This document shows positions 18,064 to 26,747 of a stretch of 64,000 bases of DNA, piece after piece. Each line of letters starts with the position of its first letter. Positions within the stretch are counted from its first letter, which is position 1. Under the pieces are notes generated by a model. It had not been told where the DNA came from. It ran no database searches and was given only the letters and a program-made list of their open reading frames with translations. The DNA lies in assembly GCF_013386165.1 (NCBI RefSeq), contig NZ_JACAOS010000033.1, positions 111,211 to 175,210 of the forward strand, given 5' to 3'. Position numbers and translations under genes: made by a program. The DNA is from Pseudomonas gingeri (GTDB lineage Bacteria > Pseudomonadota > Gammaproteobacteria > Pseudomonadales > Pseudomonadaceae).

Positions 18064-19793
18064 ATCAGATGCTACAGCCAAACGATGTGTCGCAACTCGA
18101 GGCGCTCCTAGGGGACCCTTGGGCGCCCCTCAACGCCATCGGTTTCAATGCCGTCCTTGCAGCGGATGAACGCCAGGAGTTGTTGCTGGCCGGAGAAGCA
18201 CTGCTGGATCAATACCAGCTCAATGCCCAATTCGTGCCGTTGGAACTGGGCGGGCGCCTGGTTAGCCTCAACGGACTGATCGCGGTGATGCGCTGCCTCT
18301 TCCGGCGCGACCCGAGCCTGGGGTTAGGGTACGGTGCGAGTTCCTTCCTCACGGCTGTCAATGTCTGGACCGCTGGACGCCCCGAACAGCAGACTCGGGT
18401 GGCCGACATACTACTCGGCAACGGCAAGCTAGCGTGTGCTTACCATGAGCTCGGCCATGGGAACGACATCTCGCGTGCGGACTGCAGCGCAGTACTCCAC
18501 CCGGACCGACTCACGCTCCAGGGGGGGAAACAGGTGATCGCCAACGTGGCGAGAGCCCAAGCACTGCTGGTGTATGCCAGAACCGCCAGCGGAACAGGCG
18601 GCAGAAGCCATTCGCAAATACTCCTTGAGCGAACCGAGACGGCAGCCGGTACCCTCGTCGACCTGGCACGCTACAGCACGTCGGGCATGCGCGGGATCGC
18701 CCTGGGTGGGATCGAATTCAAGCAATGCGACCTCCCTCTGGAAAACCTGGTCGGCAACCCCGGCCAAGGGCTGGAAACGACCCTCAAGGCTTTCCAACTG
18801 ACCCGTGTTGCATTGCCGGGTATGTTCAGTGGCATCCTTGATACCGGTTTACGCCTGACACTGAGGCATTGTCGTACCCGCACGCTGTATAGCAAGCCCG
18901 TCAGCGAGCTGCCCCAGGTTCGCGCTCGATTGGCTGAAGGTTTTGCCGACCTGCTTCTGTGCGATGCATTTGTCAGTGTTGCTGCCAATGCGGCCCATGT
19001 TGTCCCCACAACGCTGAATCTGTATGGCAGTGCCGTCAAGGCCCTGGTCCCTGCTGTCCTGGTCGCGGCCATGGACTCATTGGCCAGTGTGCTAGGGGCC
19101 CATTCGTACATACGCGAAGGGGACATGGCGATCTTTCAAAAACTGTTGCGCGATTTACAGCCGGTCGGTTTCGGCCATGCGGCACGGATCAGTTGCCTGA
19201 TGACGCTGCTGCCGCAATTGCCCCTCCTAGCCAAGACCGCCTGGAACAAAGCCGCTCGGGCGCCAGAGGGACTGTTTGAGCTGGACGGGCAGCAGACGCC
19301 ACTGCGTTTTGATCGCCTGAAACTCTCCAGTGGTGGACACGATACCTTGCTCGCTTCCCTGCTGGAGCTCTCGACCCAGGAGCCTACCCAAGGTCGTTGC
19401 GAGAGCGAGATATTTCACCTGGTGCGCCTGTTTGCCGATGAGCTCAAGGCCCTTCGTGAACAGTGCGCCGCCCTTACGGCTCAGGAAACAACGGCCCGTG
19501 CGAGCCCGGAAAGCTTCCGCCTGGCCAGCCGCTACAGTGTCCTGCTGTGCGCTTCGGCCTGCCTTGGCTTATGGCAATCGCAGCAACAGCACACCACAGA
19601 CCCCTTCCTTGCCCAGCCGGCCTGGATCCTGGCGGTGTTGCTGCGATTGGCCGATCGGTCAGGACTGCCGCGCCAGCCCATGCCCGCCATGCCGACGCAA
19701 GCGTTACTCAACGAACTGACACAGCGTTACATGTCCCGGCAAAGCTTTGACCTGAGCCGTTTGCCACTGGCCACGACAGCAGGTTGGCATTGA
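18060..19793 (+). CDS. Acyl-CoA dehydrogenase-like flavoprotein 2
   Basis: A 577-aa relative of the preceding protein with the same two-part layout. The segment ACAYHELGHGNDISRADCSA corresponds to WGLTERAHGSDLLAGE, and LASVLGAHSYIREGDMAIFQ replaces the equivalent helix. The catalytic-region loop differs (no FDGSTVVN match), so one of the pair may be structural, or the two may form a heteromeric enzyme as known for some actinobacterial and mycobacterial acyl-CoA dehydrogenase pairs. It overlaps the first gene by 4 bp. The substrate is inferred to be the acyl-ACP formed by the neighbouring FAAL. Confidence 0.75.
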   Translation: MNQMLQPNDVSQLEALLGDPWAPLNAIGFNAVLAADERQELLLAGEALLDQYQLNAQFVPLELGGRLVSLNGLIAVMRCLFRRDPSLGLGYGASSFLTAVNVWTAGRPEQQTRVADILLGNGKLACAYHELGHGNDISRADCSAVLHPDRLTLQGGKQVIANVARAQALLVYARTASGTGGRSHSQILLERTETAAGTLVDLARYSTSGMRGIALGGIEFKQCDLPLENLVGNPGQGLETTLKAFQLTRVALPGMFSGILDTGLRLTLRHCRTRTLYSKPVSELPQVRARLAEGFADLLLCDAFVSVAANAAHVVPTTLNLYGSAVKALVPAVLVAAMDSLASVLGAHSYIREGDMAIFQKLLRDLQPVGFGHAARISCLMTLLPQLPLLAKTAWNKAARAPEGLFELDGQQTPLRFDRLKLSSGGHDTLLASLLELSTQEPTQGRCESEIFHLVRLFADELKALREQCAALTAQETTARASPESFRLASRYSVLLCASACLGLWQSQQQHTTDPFLAQPAWILAVLLRLADRSGLPRQPMPAMPTQALLNELTQRYMSRQSFDLSRLPLATTAGWH

Positions 19794-19846
19794 CGCCCGA
19801 CACGTAACCGAGCGTGTTCACTCTCCCACTACACAGGACATTTTCA

Positions 19847-20116
19847 ATGTTGACGCAAACCTGCCCCACGCTTTCCGCGAGCGAATTGAGTCACTGGCTG
19901 GCGACCCGTATTGCCCAGTACGTCAACCTACCCCTGGACGCCATCGAGCCGGACGAGCCCTTGAGCGAGTACGGACTCGATTCCGTCTACGCACTGACAC
20001 TCATCGGCGAAGTCGGTGCCCACCTTGGTGTGGACGTCGATCCCACTGTGATCTGGGATTTCCCGACCTTGCGCACATTGTCCCAGGCACTAGCCAGTAA
20101 CGCGGGCAGCTGCTGA
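19847..20116 (+). CDS. Free-standing acyl carrier protein
   Basis: An 89-aa acidic protein with the phosphopantetheine site YGLDSVYALTLIGE (Ser near residue 46) and the helix III segment VIWDFPTLRTLSQAL. The start at 19847 has AGGA nine bases upstream. It probably carries the acyl chain activated by the FAAL through the desaturation steps and delivers it to the first condensation domain of the NRPS. A phosphopantetheinyl transferase is not in the cluster, so a housekeeping one would be used. Confidence 0.88.
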   Translation: MLTQTCPTLSASELSHWLATRIAQYVNLPLDAIEPDEPLSEYGLDSVYALTLIGEVGAHLGVDVDPTVIWDFPTLRTLSQALASNAGSC

Positions 20117-20148
20117 TGCTGCCCCTCAAGGACGCAATGGAGAACACC

Positions 20149-21447
20149 ATGGAACCGACACTGCACGATATCCCGAGCCAGCGTACCTGTCCCTTTGATC
20201 CGCCCCCCGAGTACCGGCACCTGCGCGTCGAGCAGCCGATACTGAGGGTGAAAACACCCCGGGGCGACAGCACTTGGCTGGTGACGCGCTACAAAGATAT
20301 TCGCTCAGTCCTGGCCGACAAGCGCTTCAGCTCGGACCCTCGTCGGCCGGGTTTCCCCTCCTACCTGACGGGCGATATCGCCCCTCCTCCCGGTTTTTTC
20401 CTGTTGATGGATGACGCCGACCACAAGCGGCTACGTGCCCTGATTGTTGGTGAATTCATCGGCCCTCAACTGGAAGCACTGAACCCGCTGATGCAGCGGG
20501 TAGTGGCCCGTAACATGGAAAAACTGCGCTCATTGAAGCCACCACAGGACCTGATTGCTACCTTTGCCCTGCCGATCGCCGCCCAGGTTATCTGCGAACT
20601 GCTCGGGGTCCCGTATGCCGACCATGGTTTTGTCCAGGAACGCACCGATACCATCCTCGACAGAAGCCGCTCCCCTGCGCAACAGGAAGCCGCAGTGGTC
20701 GAACTGATGGGCTATTTCGATCAGCAGGTGACCCTCAAGGAAAGTGCTCCCGGAAACGACTTGATCGGTCGGCTGATTCAAGACCCGGTGCGCTACAGCC
20801 AAGTCAGTCACGATGAACTGGTAGGCCTCGCGGCCCTGCTCCTACTCAGCGCCTACGACACGATGGCCCAGGTCATTGGCCTGGGGACCGTGGTCTTGCT
20901 GCAACAACCGGAACAGTTGAAGTGCTTCTTGGCGGAGCCGGCCCTGGCCGATAACTTCATTGACGAGATGGTCCGCTATCTCTCGGTCAACCATACCGGT
21001 CTCCCCCGGGTCGCCACCGCAGACGTCGAAATTGGCGGGCAGCTTATCCGAGCCGGAGAAGGTGTCGTGGTCATGCTCAACTCCGGTAATCGGGACGAAC
21101 TGATCTACACACAACCCGACCAACTCGATATCCACCGAAAAGCCAGGAATCACCTGGGGTTTGGCCATGGACTGCATAAGTGCATCGGTGCCCATTTCGC
21201 CCGAGCCGAACTGAAAATCGTCTTTCGCAGCCTGTTCGGGGAGCTGCCCACCCTTGCCTTGACCTGCCCCATCGATACCCTGCCGTTTCGCCATGAAATG
21301 GTACTGTACGGCCTTAAGCAACTGCCGATCACCTGGACCGATGGCCCCAGCCAAGCCACCACTGAACACCTCCAGGAGACACCGAGCAAGCCCCTGCGAA
21401 ACGAAGCAAGTCAAGCGGGCTGCCCTTACACGGGGAGCTCGCTATGA
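20149..21447 (+). CDS. Cytochrome P450
   Basis: About 432 aa, a soluble bacterial P450 of the CYP105/107-like type. The haem ligand motif FGHGLHKCIGAHFARAEL has Cys near residue 345. The K-helix ExxR is DEMVRY. The I-helix reads LLLSAYDTMA, lacking the usual Gly before the acid-Thr pair, which may alter oxygen activation or indicate an unusual reaction. Upstream ATGs at 20116 and 20137 are in frame; 20149 is preferred for its GGAG six bases before. It follows the ACP directly and overlaps the flavin reductase gene. It could hydroxylate or desaturate the acyl chain or peptide. No ferredoxin is encoded nearby. Confidence 0.88.
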   Translation: MEPTLHDIPSQRTCPFDPPPEYRHLRVEQPILRVKTPRGDSTWLVTRYKDIRSVLADKRFSSDPRRPGFPSYLTGDIAPPPGFFLLMDDADHKRLRALIVGEFIGPQLEALNPLMQRVVARNMEKLRSLKPPQDLIATFALPIAAQVICELLGVPYADHGFVQERTDTILDRSRSPAQQEAAVVELMGYFDQQVTLKESAPGNDLIGRLIQDPVRYSQVSHDELVGLAALLLLSAYDTMAQVIGLGTVVLLQQPEQLKCFLAEPALADNFIDEMVRYLSVNHTGLPRVATADVEIGGQLIRAGEGVVVMLNSGNRDELIYTQPDQLDIHRKARNHLGFGHGLHKCIGAHFARAELKIVFRSLFGELPTLALTCPIDTLPFRHEMVLYGLKQLPITWTDGPSQATTEHLQETPSKPLRNEASQAGCPYTGSSL

Positions 21448-21992
21448 TCCATGTCCTGGCATTGTCCGGAAGTTTGCGAGCCTCCTCGGTGAATACCGCT
21501 ATGTTGCGCGCATGCGCCCGACTGGCCCCACCGGGCATGAACATCAGCCTGTTCGAGGCCATGGACCAGTTGCCCTTGTTCAATCCGGACAATGAAGGAC
21601 ATGAGACGTCGGCCGTGCTGTCCCTGCGTGAAGCCCTGAAAAATGCCGATGCCGTCATTATTGCCAGCCCTGAATACGCCCACGGCGTAACGGGTGTCAT
21701 CAAGAACGCTCTGGACTGGATAGTGGGCAGTGGCGAACTGGAAGCCAAGCCCCTTGCACTGCTCAACAGCTCGAAACGCTCCGTCCATGCCCCCGCAGCG
21801 TTGAGGGAAACCTTGACCATCATGGGTGCGCACGTCCTGGACTCAGGCTCGCCGACGCTATCGCTTCCCAGCAATCAGGTGACCGAGGAACAGGCCTTGA
21901 CCATGCCGGACGTCACCCAGGCACTGCAAGGCATGCTCTCAGCCCTGGCCCAAGCCATAGAAGCCAAGGCGCTCGAATGCGACGCCCACTGA
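21444..21992 (+). CDS. NAD(P)H-dependent FMN reductase
   Basis: A 182-aa flavodoxin-fold protein. It has the phosphate-binding loop LSGSLRASSVNTAMLRA near residue 8 and SPEYAHGVTGVIKNALDWIVG near residue 73, both typical of NADPH-dependent FMN reductases. Its probable job is to supply reduced FMN to the luciferase-like monooxygenase domain buried in the NRPS, since such domains need FMNH2 from a partner reductase. The ATG overlaps the P450 stop. Supply of electrons to another enzyme in the cluster cannot be excluded. Confidence 0.85.
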   Translation: MIHVLALSGSLRASSVNTAMLRACARLAPPGMNISLFEAMDQLPLFNPDNEGHETSAVLSLREALKNADAVIIASPEYAHGVTGVIKNALDWIVGSGELEAKPLALLNSSKRSVHAPAALRETLTIMGAHVLDSGSPTLSLPSNQVTEEQALTMPDVTQALQGMLSALAQAIEAKALECDAH

Positions 21993-21993
21993 G

Positions 21994-22010
21994 CCCCTCG
22001 GGGCCTTCTT
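21994..22010 (+). terminator. Short GC hairpin between flavin reductase and exporter
   Basis: GCCCC-TC-GGGGC followed by cttcttc. The stem is 5 bp with a 2-nt loop and weak pyrimidine tail, so it is an attenuator or partial terminator at best. Confidence 0.35.
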
Positions 22011-22044
22011 CGATAATTTCTGGCTCAACCAAGAGATAACGACC

Positions 22045-23613
22045 ATGAGTCTCTCTACACAAACACCGTCACACACCGGGCAATCAAGTCACGTCTTGCT
22101 TCTGGTGGCCATTCTGCTGGCAATTTTTGTCATCCCGACATCGATTTCCGGCACCGCCGTCGCTTTGCCCTATATCGCCCTGCAACTCAAGCCCGAGTTG
22201 ACTCCCCTGCAATGGGTGGTGACCGCATTCAACTTGACTTTTGCCTGCTTCACCCTCGCCTGGGGCGCCGTAGCTGACATTATCGGGCGTAAAAGGGCCT
22301 TTACATTAGGTGCCCTGATCTATGGCGCGGGCGCTCTTATCAGCGCGACCGCGACCGACATCCTGGTCCTCGATTGCGCCCGAGCCATTGCCGGCATCGG
22401 CGCAGCGGCCATTTTCGCGGCGGGTAGCGCAATACTGGCAACGGAATTCGATGCCGCCGCTCGCCTGAAAGCCTTCGCTATGGCCGGTGCTGCCGTCGGG
22501 ATCGGCGTGGGGATAGGCCCGACACTTTCGGGCATGCTGGTGGAGAACATAGGGTGGCGTGCGATTTTTTATGTGCATGCGGGCATCATTGCGATAGTGA
22601 TCGCGGTGATTCCGTTACTGCGCCTGCAAGCACCCCACTTCAGCAACGCACGGATTGATTATCTCGGTATCGCGCTGTTTGTCGTGAGTGCATTGCTCCT
22701 CGTCACCGGCATCGTGCAAGGCTCCCAATGGGGCTGGAACAGTCAGGATACCCTCGGGTTGTTTGCCCTGTCCGTGGTTTCGTTTGCCGCCTTCATCCTT
22801 GTCGAGCGCTACCAGCGTCAGCCAATGCTGGATCTGTCGATCCTGCGCAACCGACAGTTCGTAGGTTGGTGCCTGGCCACCGTCACGCCGTCCTTCGGCT
22901 TTTTCACCTTGCTTACCTATCTACCCAGCTATTTGAGCTCCGTCGCGGGATACAGTGCCGGTACCACAGGTCTGGCAATGCTGCTGCTGGCCCTGCCATT
23001 GTTTATCTGCCCAGTGATATCAGCAAAGCTGGTAGAAGCTGGCACCAAGGCCAAAACCGTCTTGTTCGCCAGTCTGGGTATTCTGATCGTCGGTGATATC
23101 TGCCTTCTGTTCATCGGCACCGGCGCATCGCTCCTGGCATTTGCCGGCCCCATGCTGTTGATCGGTGCGGGAACTGGCCTGTGCGCCGGCTTGGCCGACG
23201 GCCAGGCACTCGGCAACGTGGCACCGGAAAAATCCGGCCTGGCAGCCGGTTTCCTGAACACGCTTCGCCTGGGCAGTGAAACCATCGCCATTGCATTTTA
23301 CGGCTCCTTGCTGGCGACCAACCTGAATAAAGTCATGAGCACTGATTTACCAGATTTTGCGAAAGCACTGGATATCAAGCAACTGGCCAACACTGTTGCA
23401 GCTGGCAATCTAACGACGCCGCTGCAACTGGTCGATGCTGGCCATGCGGACCTATTCCGGACCTTCATGGACTCGAGCTACAACACCTCCTTCCACAGCG
23501 TCATGCTGGTGCTCATTGGCATCTGCTTCGTTCTGTCAATCGTGATTGTCAAACTACTCAGTCCCTCCGCAAGTACCAAGTCTCGCTTGGCCGCGGTGCC
23601 TGATCAAACCTAG
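22045..23613 (+). CDS. MFS multidrug-type exporter (DHA2, 14 TM)
   Basis: A 522-aa major facilitator protein with about 14 membrane segments. Motif A-like GAVADIIGRKRAF lies between helices 2 and 3 and motif C-like GAAVGIGVGIGPTLSGML is near residue 155, marking a drug:H+ antiporter of the EmrB/QacA type. As the last gene of the biosynthetic operon on the same strand, it likely exports the product and gives self-protection. A 53-bp gap with a weak hairpin separates it from the reductase gene. The original C-terminus appears intact. Confidence 0.9.
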   Translation: MSLSTQTPSHTGQSSHVLLLVAILLAIFVIPTSISGTAVALPYIALQLKPELTPLQWVVTAFNLTFACFTLAWGAVADIIGRKRAFTLGALIYGAGALISATATDILVLDCARAIAGIGAAAIFAAGSAILATEFDAAARLKAFAMAGAAVGIGVGIGPTLSGMLVENIGWRAIFYVHAGIIAIVIAVIPLLRLQAPHFSNARIDYLGIALFVVSALLLVTGIVQGSQWGWNSQDTLGLFALSVVSFAAFILVERYQRQPMLDLSILRNRQFVGWCLATVTPSFGFFTLLTYLPSYLSSVAGYSAGTTGLAMLLLALPLFICPVISAKLVEAGTKAKTVLFASLGILIVGDICLLFIGTGASLLAFAGPMLLIGAGTGLCAGLADGQALGNVAPEKSGLAAGFLNTLRLGSETIAIAFYGSLLATNLNKVMSTDLPDFAKALDIKQLANTVAAGNLTTPLQLVDAGHADLFRTFMDSSYNTSFHSVMLVLIGICFVLSIVIVKLLSPSASTKSRLAAVPDQT

Positions 23614-23657
23614 AAGACGTGACGCATAGCTGTCAGGGCAGCGCGAGACAAATAATC

Positions 23658-23683
23658 GGGGTAATCGGCATATTGATTACTCC
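23658..23683 (+). terminator. Possible terminator hairpin after the exporter gene
   Basis: GGGGTAATC pairs with GATTACTCC at 8 of 9 positions around an 8-nt loop. No U-run follows. It is the only strong dyad between the exporter stop and the decayed region beyond. Confidence 0.35.
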
Positions 23684-23799
23684 GAGACGTGCTGGTCGCT
23701 GACATAGGGCGAGTAGCCAAGCAGAACGCTCTCGATCTTGCCTAGTGCCTTCAGGAGCTTAGCTGTTTGGGCGATCGCTTTGACCCTACCGTTCCGAGG

Positions 23800-24035
23800 C
23801 ACCGATCCTGCGTCACCCACTGTTTATCAACGGTTTGAGTTACGTCTGCCCCGGCACCTCGCACCAGATCGTACTCGACCTGCAGGACACCGCACCGGCG
23901 CACTTCAACCTCGAACCGACCGGGTACCTGCTGCACGCCTGGTATCCACAGCAAGGGCTAGGGCCCCATAACGGGGTCTTTGGCGAGTATCCGGGGCCTT
24001 ATCCGTTTTATGACGTGAATGGCTTGATCGATTGA
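23800..24035 (+). pseudogene. Unidentified gene remnant, 3' end
   Basis: An open frame runs to a TGA at 24033-24035 and encodes FNLEPTGYLLHAWYPQQGLG and GVFGEYPGPYPFYDVNGLID, a protein-like ending rich in aromatic residues with good codon use. There is no credible ATG start or Shine-Dalgarno, and the 5' part is missing. I do not recognise the family. It lies between the biosynthetic cluster and the kinase remnant and probably marks an old recombination scar. Confidence 0.35.
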
Positions 24036-24109
24036 GCCGGGCTTGTAGGGTCACAACCTCAGGGTGCACCCGAGGGCGAACACCTGAGCTTAACGTAAGA
24101 AGCACGGAC

Positions 24110-24190
24110 AGCGGCGCTAGCGCGGAATCTTGCGAAAAGCCTCAAGTAACTGATCGGCATCGATGTTGCGTTGTTCGGGGTCGGAGCTCA
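24110..24190 (-). pseudogene. Second, decayed copy of the kinase remnant
   Basis: About 75 bp here align with 1395-1468 (shared runs such as CTGATCGGCATCGATG and AGCTCAACGCCT) with several substitutions. This is part of the same FDPEQRTIDADQ region of the kinase remnant. The matching region continues, after a deletion, into the duplicated relaxase end. The two copies therefore lie in the same order and orientation on both sides of the NRPS cluster. Confidence 0.55.
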
Positions 24191-24276
24191 ACGCCTAGGT
24201 GGCTCGGCAGTTGCGCAGAGGAGCCACCAGAACGACTTGACCCAGGCCAGCCCTTATTGAGCGAAGACCTCTATTT

Positions 24277-26151
24277 TTAGGGTGAGTCCTTCAGCGTCAG
24301 GTAGGGATTGTCATAGGGCTTCTCGGTAAAAATCAGACCCGGGTCCTTGAGCAGGTAGCCCTTGATGTCGCGCGTTTTACGCGGGCCTTTGATTTCACAG
24401 ACCCAGATGTTCAGGCCCTCTTCGCTTTTGTGGTGCAGGCCCAGTTTTTCAAAACAGCGTTGAACCCAACGCCAGTCGCTGGTCCCCTGCTCCTTGGCCA
24501 GGCGTGCCGTTTCGGGGTGTTCCTGGGCATAGCGCTGAAAGATCTTCGGGGTGATCAAAAAAGCCGTCTCAGCGACGCTGTGAACCGGTGCATGGGCGTC
24601 GTTGATGATGATCGTGTGCCCGACGATACCTCGGCGAAGCCAGGTCATGAAGGCTTCGCCCAGGTCCTTTGCTTTCGCGTCCGGGCTTGGCAAACGGACT
24701 GGCGATGCAGGTTTGCGCGGGGCAGACGGTTTGGGAACAGGCGGTGGTTTGACTTCGGCCGCTGCCGGGGAGTCGATCTCGTCGCGGGGCATGTCCGAAG
24801 AGCCGTCCTCGTCCAGCAGTTGGCACCACTGCGGCGGTTCGTCATATTCCTGAATCTGTTCATCCCTATCGTCGGAAGGTATCCCCTCCCAGTGGAAAGC
24901 CGCCTGGGCAGGCTCTTGGGTCAAGTCCGGCCCAATGCCCCACGGGGTAGACCGCTCGGACGCAGCAGGGTCCACGCCGAGGGTTTCAGTGTTTGGCACT
25001 ACGGGCTCGGGGGTCACTTCCACGGTGATCGAACCGCTGAACACAGACGGTCGCTTGCCCTCCTCCCAGAGCAAGGCCGGCGAAACCTTGAAGAACGTGA
25101 GGGTCTTTTTCCATTTGCCGTTCTGTACCGTCGCGGTCCAGATTGCTTTGCCGTCCACGTTGAGCTGAATGATCGCGTTGTCCTGCAGCACGTTGAACAG
25201 TGTGGTGTTTGAGGACGGAACGCCTTCCGCGCCTTGGGACAGCAGGTGGGCACGCAACTTGTCTGCCACCGTTTTGCTGACCAGCCATAAGCCGTCATCG
25301 GTGAGCCAACCGTCTGAAGCGCGCGGTTGATTGAGCTTGAGCTGCTCGTTGACAAGAAAGCGCAGGCCCTCGATCAACCGGCGCTGCAAAGAGCTCTTGG
25401 GCGCGGCCAGGGCTCGCACAGGATTACCCCCCAACTCCTGCGCCACCGAAGCCTGATCGGCTTGGCTGACCAGTTCACCCAGGGTGCCGGCATGTTCATA
25501 TTGCCCGGCCAGCACATAGATCAGGGCGCTCCAGGGTTCGGGGTAGGTGCTCAGCCAGTCAAGAATGGACGCGGGCAGCACTTGCATGCAGAGCAAGCCA
25601 GTCGCGGCGCTGTGGAGTTTGTAGGGTCGCCCTTTGCGGTACTTGAAGCGATACGCGCGCTGAATCGGCCCCTGCCAGGGATGCCACACCGATCCATCGT
25701 CCAGATGCACGTCCACATCGACCGCAATTTTCCCAAGGTCATGCAACAGCGCCGCGTACGCGATGGTGGCGGTCCAGGCCTCGGTTTGTGCGGCTTGGGT
25801 TTCCGGGGTGGCCCCTATGGGCAGCAGGTGCGACTGCCGAATCTTCAAGGCATAGACCACGATCTCCAAGCCATGATCAAGCATCCCACCGGGGTAAGCG
25901 TGGTGGTGGTTTTCGGAGGCCGGCAGTTGCTGAACCAGTTCGGCGTAGCGTTCGATGGGGTGTCGGTAGAGGTCGGCAAACTGCTGGCGTGACAACGAAG
26001 TGCGCTGCCAGATGTGCTCCAGCAGTTTTTGTCGGCGCGGGGTCGACAGCAGCTCGGTCGCCGTCTGAGGGACCAGGTGGTCAGCCGGCGGAGCAGGTTT
26101 GTGGGCGGGCGCGGGATCCGCCGCCTTTTTCAGTTTGAATCGCCAGAACAT
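24277..26151 (-). CDS. traI: MOBH-type ICE relaxase (TraI, PFGI-1 class)
   Basis: About 624 aa. The N-terminal TraI_2 domain carries an HD-hydrolase-like metal site: HHHAYPGGMLDHGLEIV near residue 75 and AALLHDLGKIAVDVDVH near 130, with a further His in YEHAGTL. The C-terminal DUF1528 domain has SDWRWVQRCFEKLGL. The family (TIGR03760) nicks oriT and leads the strand in transfer of PFGI-1/ICEclc/SXT-like elements. An open frame extends to 26328, but that stretch overlaps the repeated ICE promoter motif and is low-complexity Lys/Arg/Thr, so the start at 26151 (or 26199) is preferred. The gene is transcribed away from the other transfer genes, as usual for this family. The 3' end has a diverged duplicate at 1848-2235. 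Confidence 0.88.
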   Translation of the reverse strand: MFWRFKLKKAADPAPAHKPAPPADHLVPQTATELLSTPRRQKLLEHIWQRTSLSRQQFADLYRHPIERYAELVQQLPASENHHHAYPGGMLDHGLEIVVYALKIRQSHLLPIGATPETQAAQTEAWTATIAYAALLHDLGKIAVDVDVHLDDGSVWHPWQGPIQRAYRFKYRKGRPYKLHSAATGLLCMQVLPASILDWLSTYPEPWSALIYVLAGQYEHAGTLGELVSQADQASVAQELGGNPVRALAAPKSSLQRRLIEGLRFLVNEQLKLNQPRASDGWLTDDGLWLVSKTVADKLRAHLLSQGAEGVPSSNTTLFNVLQDNAIIQLNVDGKAIWTATVQNGKWKKTLTFFKVSPALLWEEGKRPSVFSGSITVEVTPEPVVPNTETLGVDPAASERSTPWGIGPDLTQEPAQAAFHWEGIPSDDRDEQIQEYDEPPQWCQLLDEDGSSDMPRDEIDSPAAAEVKPPPVPKPSAPRKPASPVRLPSPDAKAKDLGEAFMTWLRRGIVGHTIIINDAHAPVHSVAETAFLITPKIFQRYAQEHPETARLAKEQGTSDWRWVQRCFEKLGLHHKSEEGLNIWVCEIKGPRKTRDIKGYLLKDPGLIFTEKPYDNPYLTLKDSP

Positions 26152-26305
26152 GCGGCATGCCATTCCTAAACGGTGTGGGAGAGCCTTTTGGCTGTTCATT
26201 TCACGGACGAGCCATTTGCGGGTAGGCCCTTTGCCCTTCGTTTTGCTTCCCTTGGTCCCTTCCGTTTCGTGGCTCCTTTTTGACCTTTTTGCGCGTGGGA
26301 TGCCA

Positions 26306-26326
26306 GGGGAAAACTGGACTGGCCCC
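26306..26326 (-). promoter_or_regulatory. ICE repeated promoter motif before traI
   Basis: Read on the minus strand: ggggCCAGTCCAGTTTTcccc. It shares the CCAGTCCAGTTT core with sites at 39058 and 46576 and, less exactly, 30124. It lies about 155 bp upstream of the preferred traI start. Confidence 0.5.
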
Positions 26327-26747
26327 ATTACATTTATGGCGCAACGCTGGGGTGGGGTTTTGTTCGTCTACAAGACAATAAGCTCGGACTGGAATTGAGG
26401 CTCAGGCAGTGGACCAGAACAACATGATCCTTTCTGAGCGCTGACGCCCACGTCGAAATATCCGACAGGCCCTATCTGAAAGGGAGACTAGACCGACAGA
26501 GGCTCTTTTCTCATGCTGAGGGGGTGTCCTGCCGACGTTGTCGGCAACATGCCCAGGTAGCTCGGATCTAAAAAGCTACGACGCGATGCTCGTGTTGATC
26601 ACCACCGGACCGCTCTCGCATTCATCACTGCGGTCAGTCGTCAGTACCTTTGACGATCGAATGCCTACTGCACCTAAACCCAACGGGGAATCACTTTCCC
26701 CTGGGGATGAGTGTTTCCCCATTTTTCTGTTGAAATTGGAGACACTC

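Noticed and set aside
26152..26328. N-terminal extension of the relaxase to 26328
   Set aside because: The extra residues are low-complexity, lack a ribosome-binding site, and the DNA contains the repeated ICE promoter motif.
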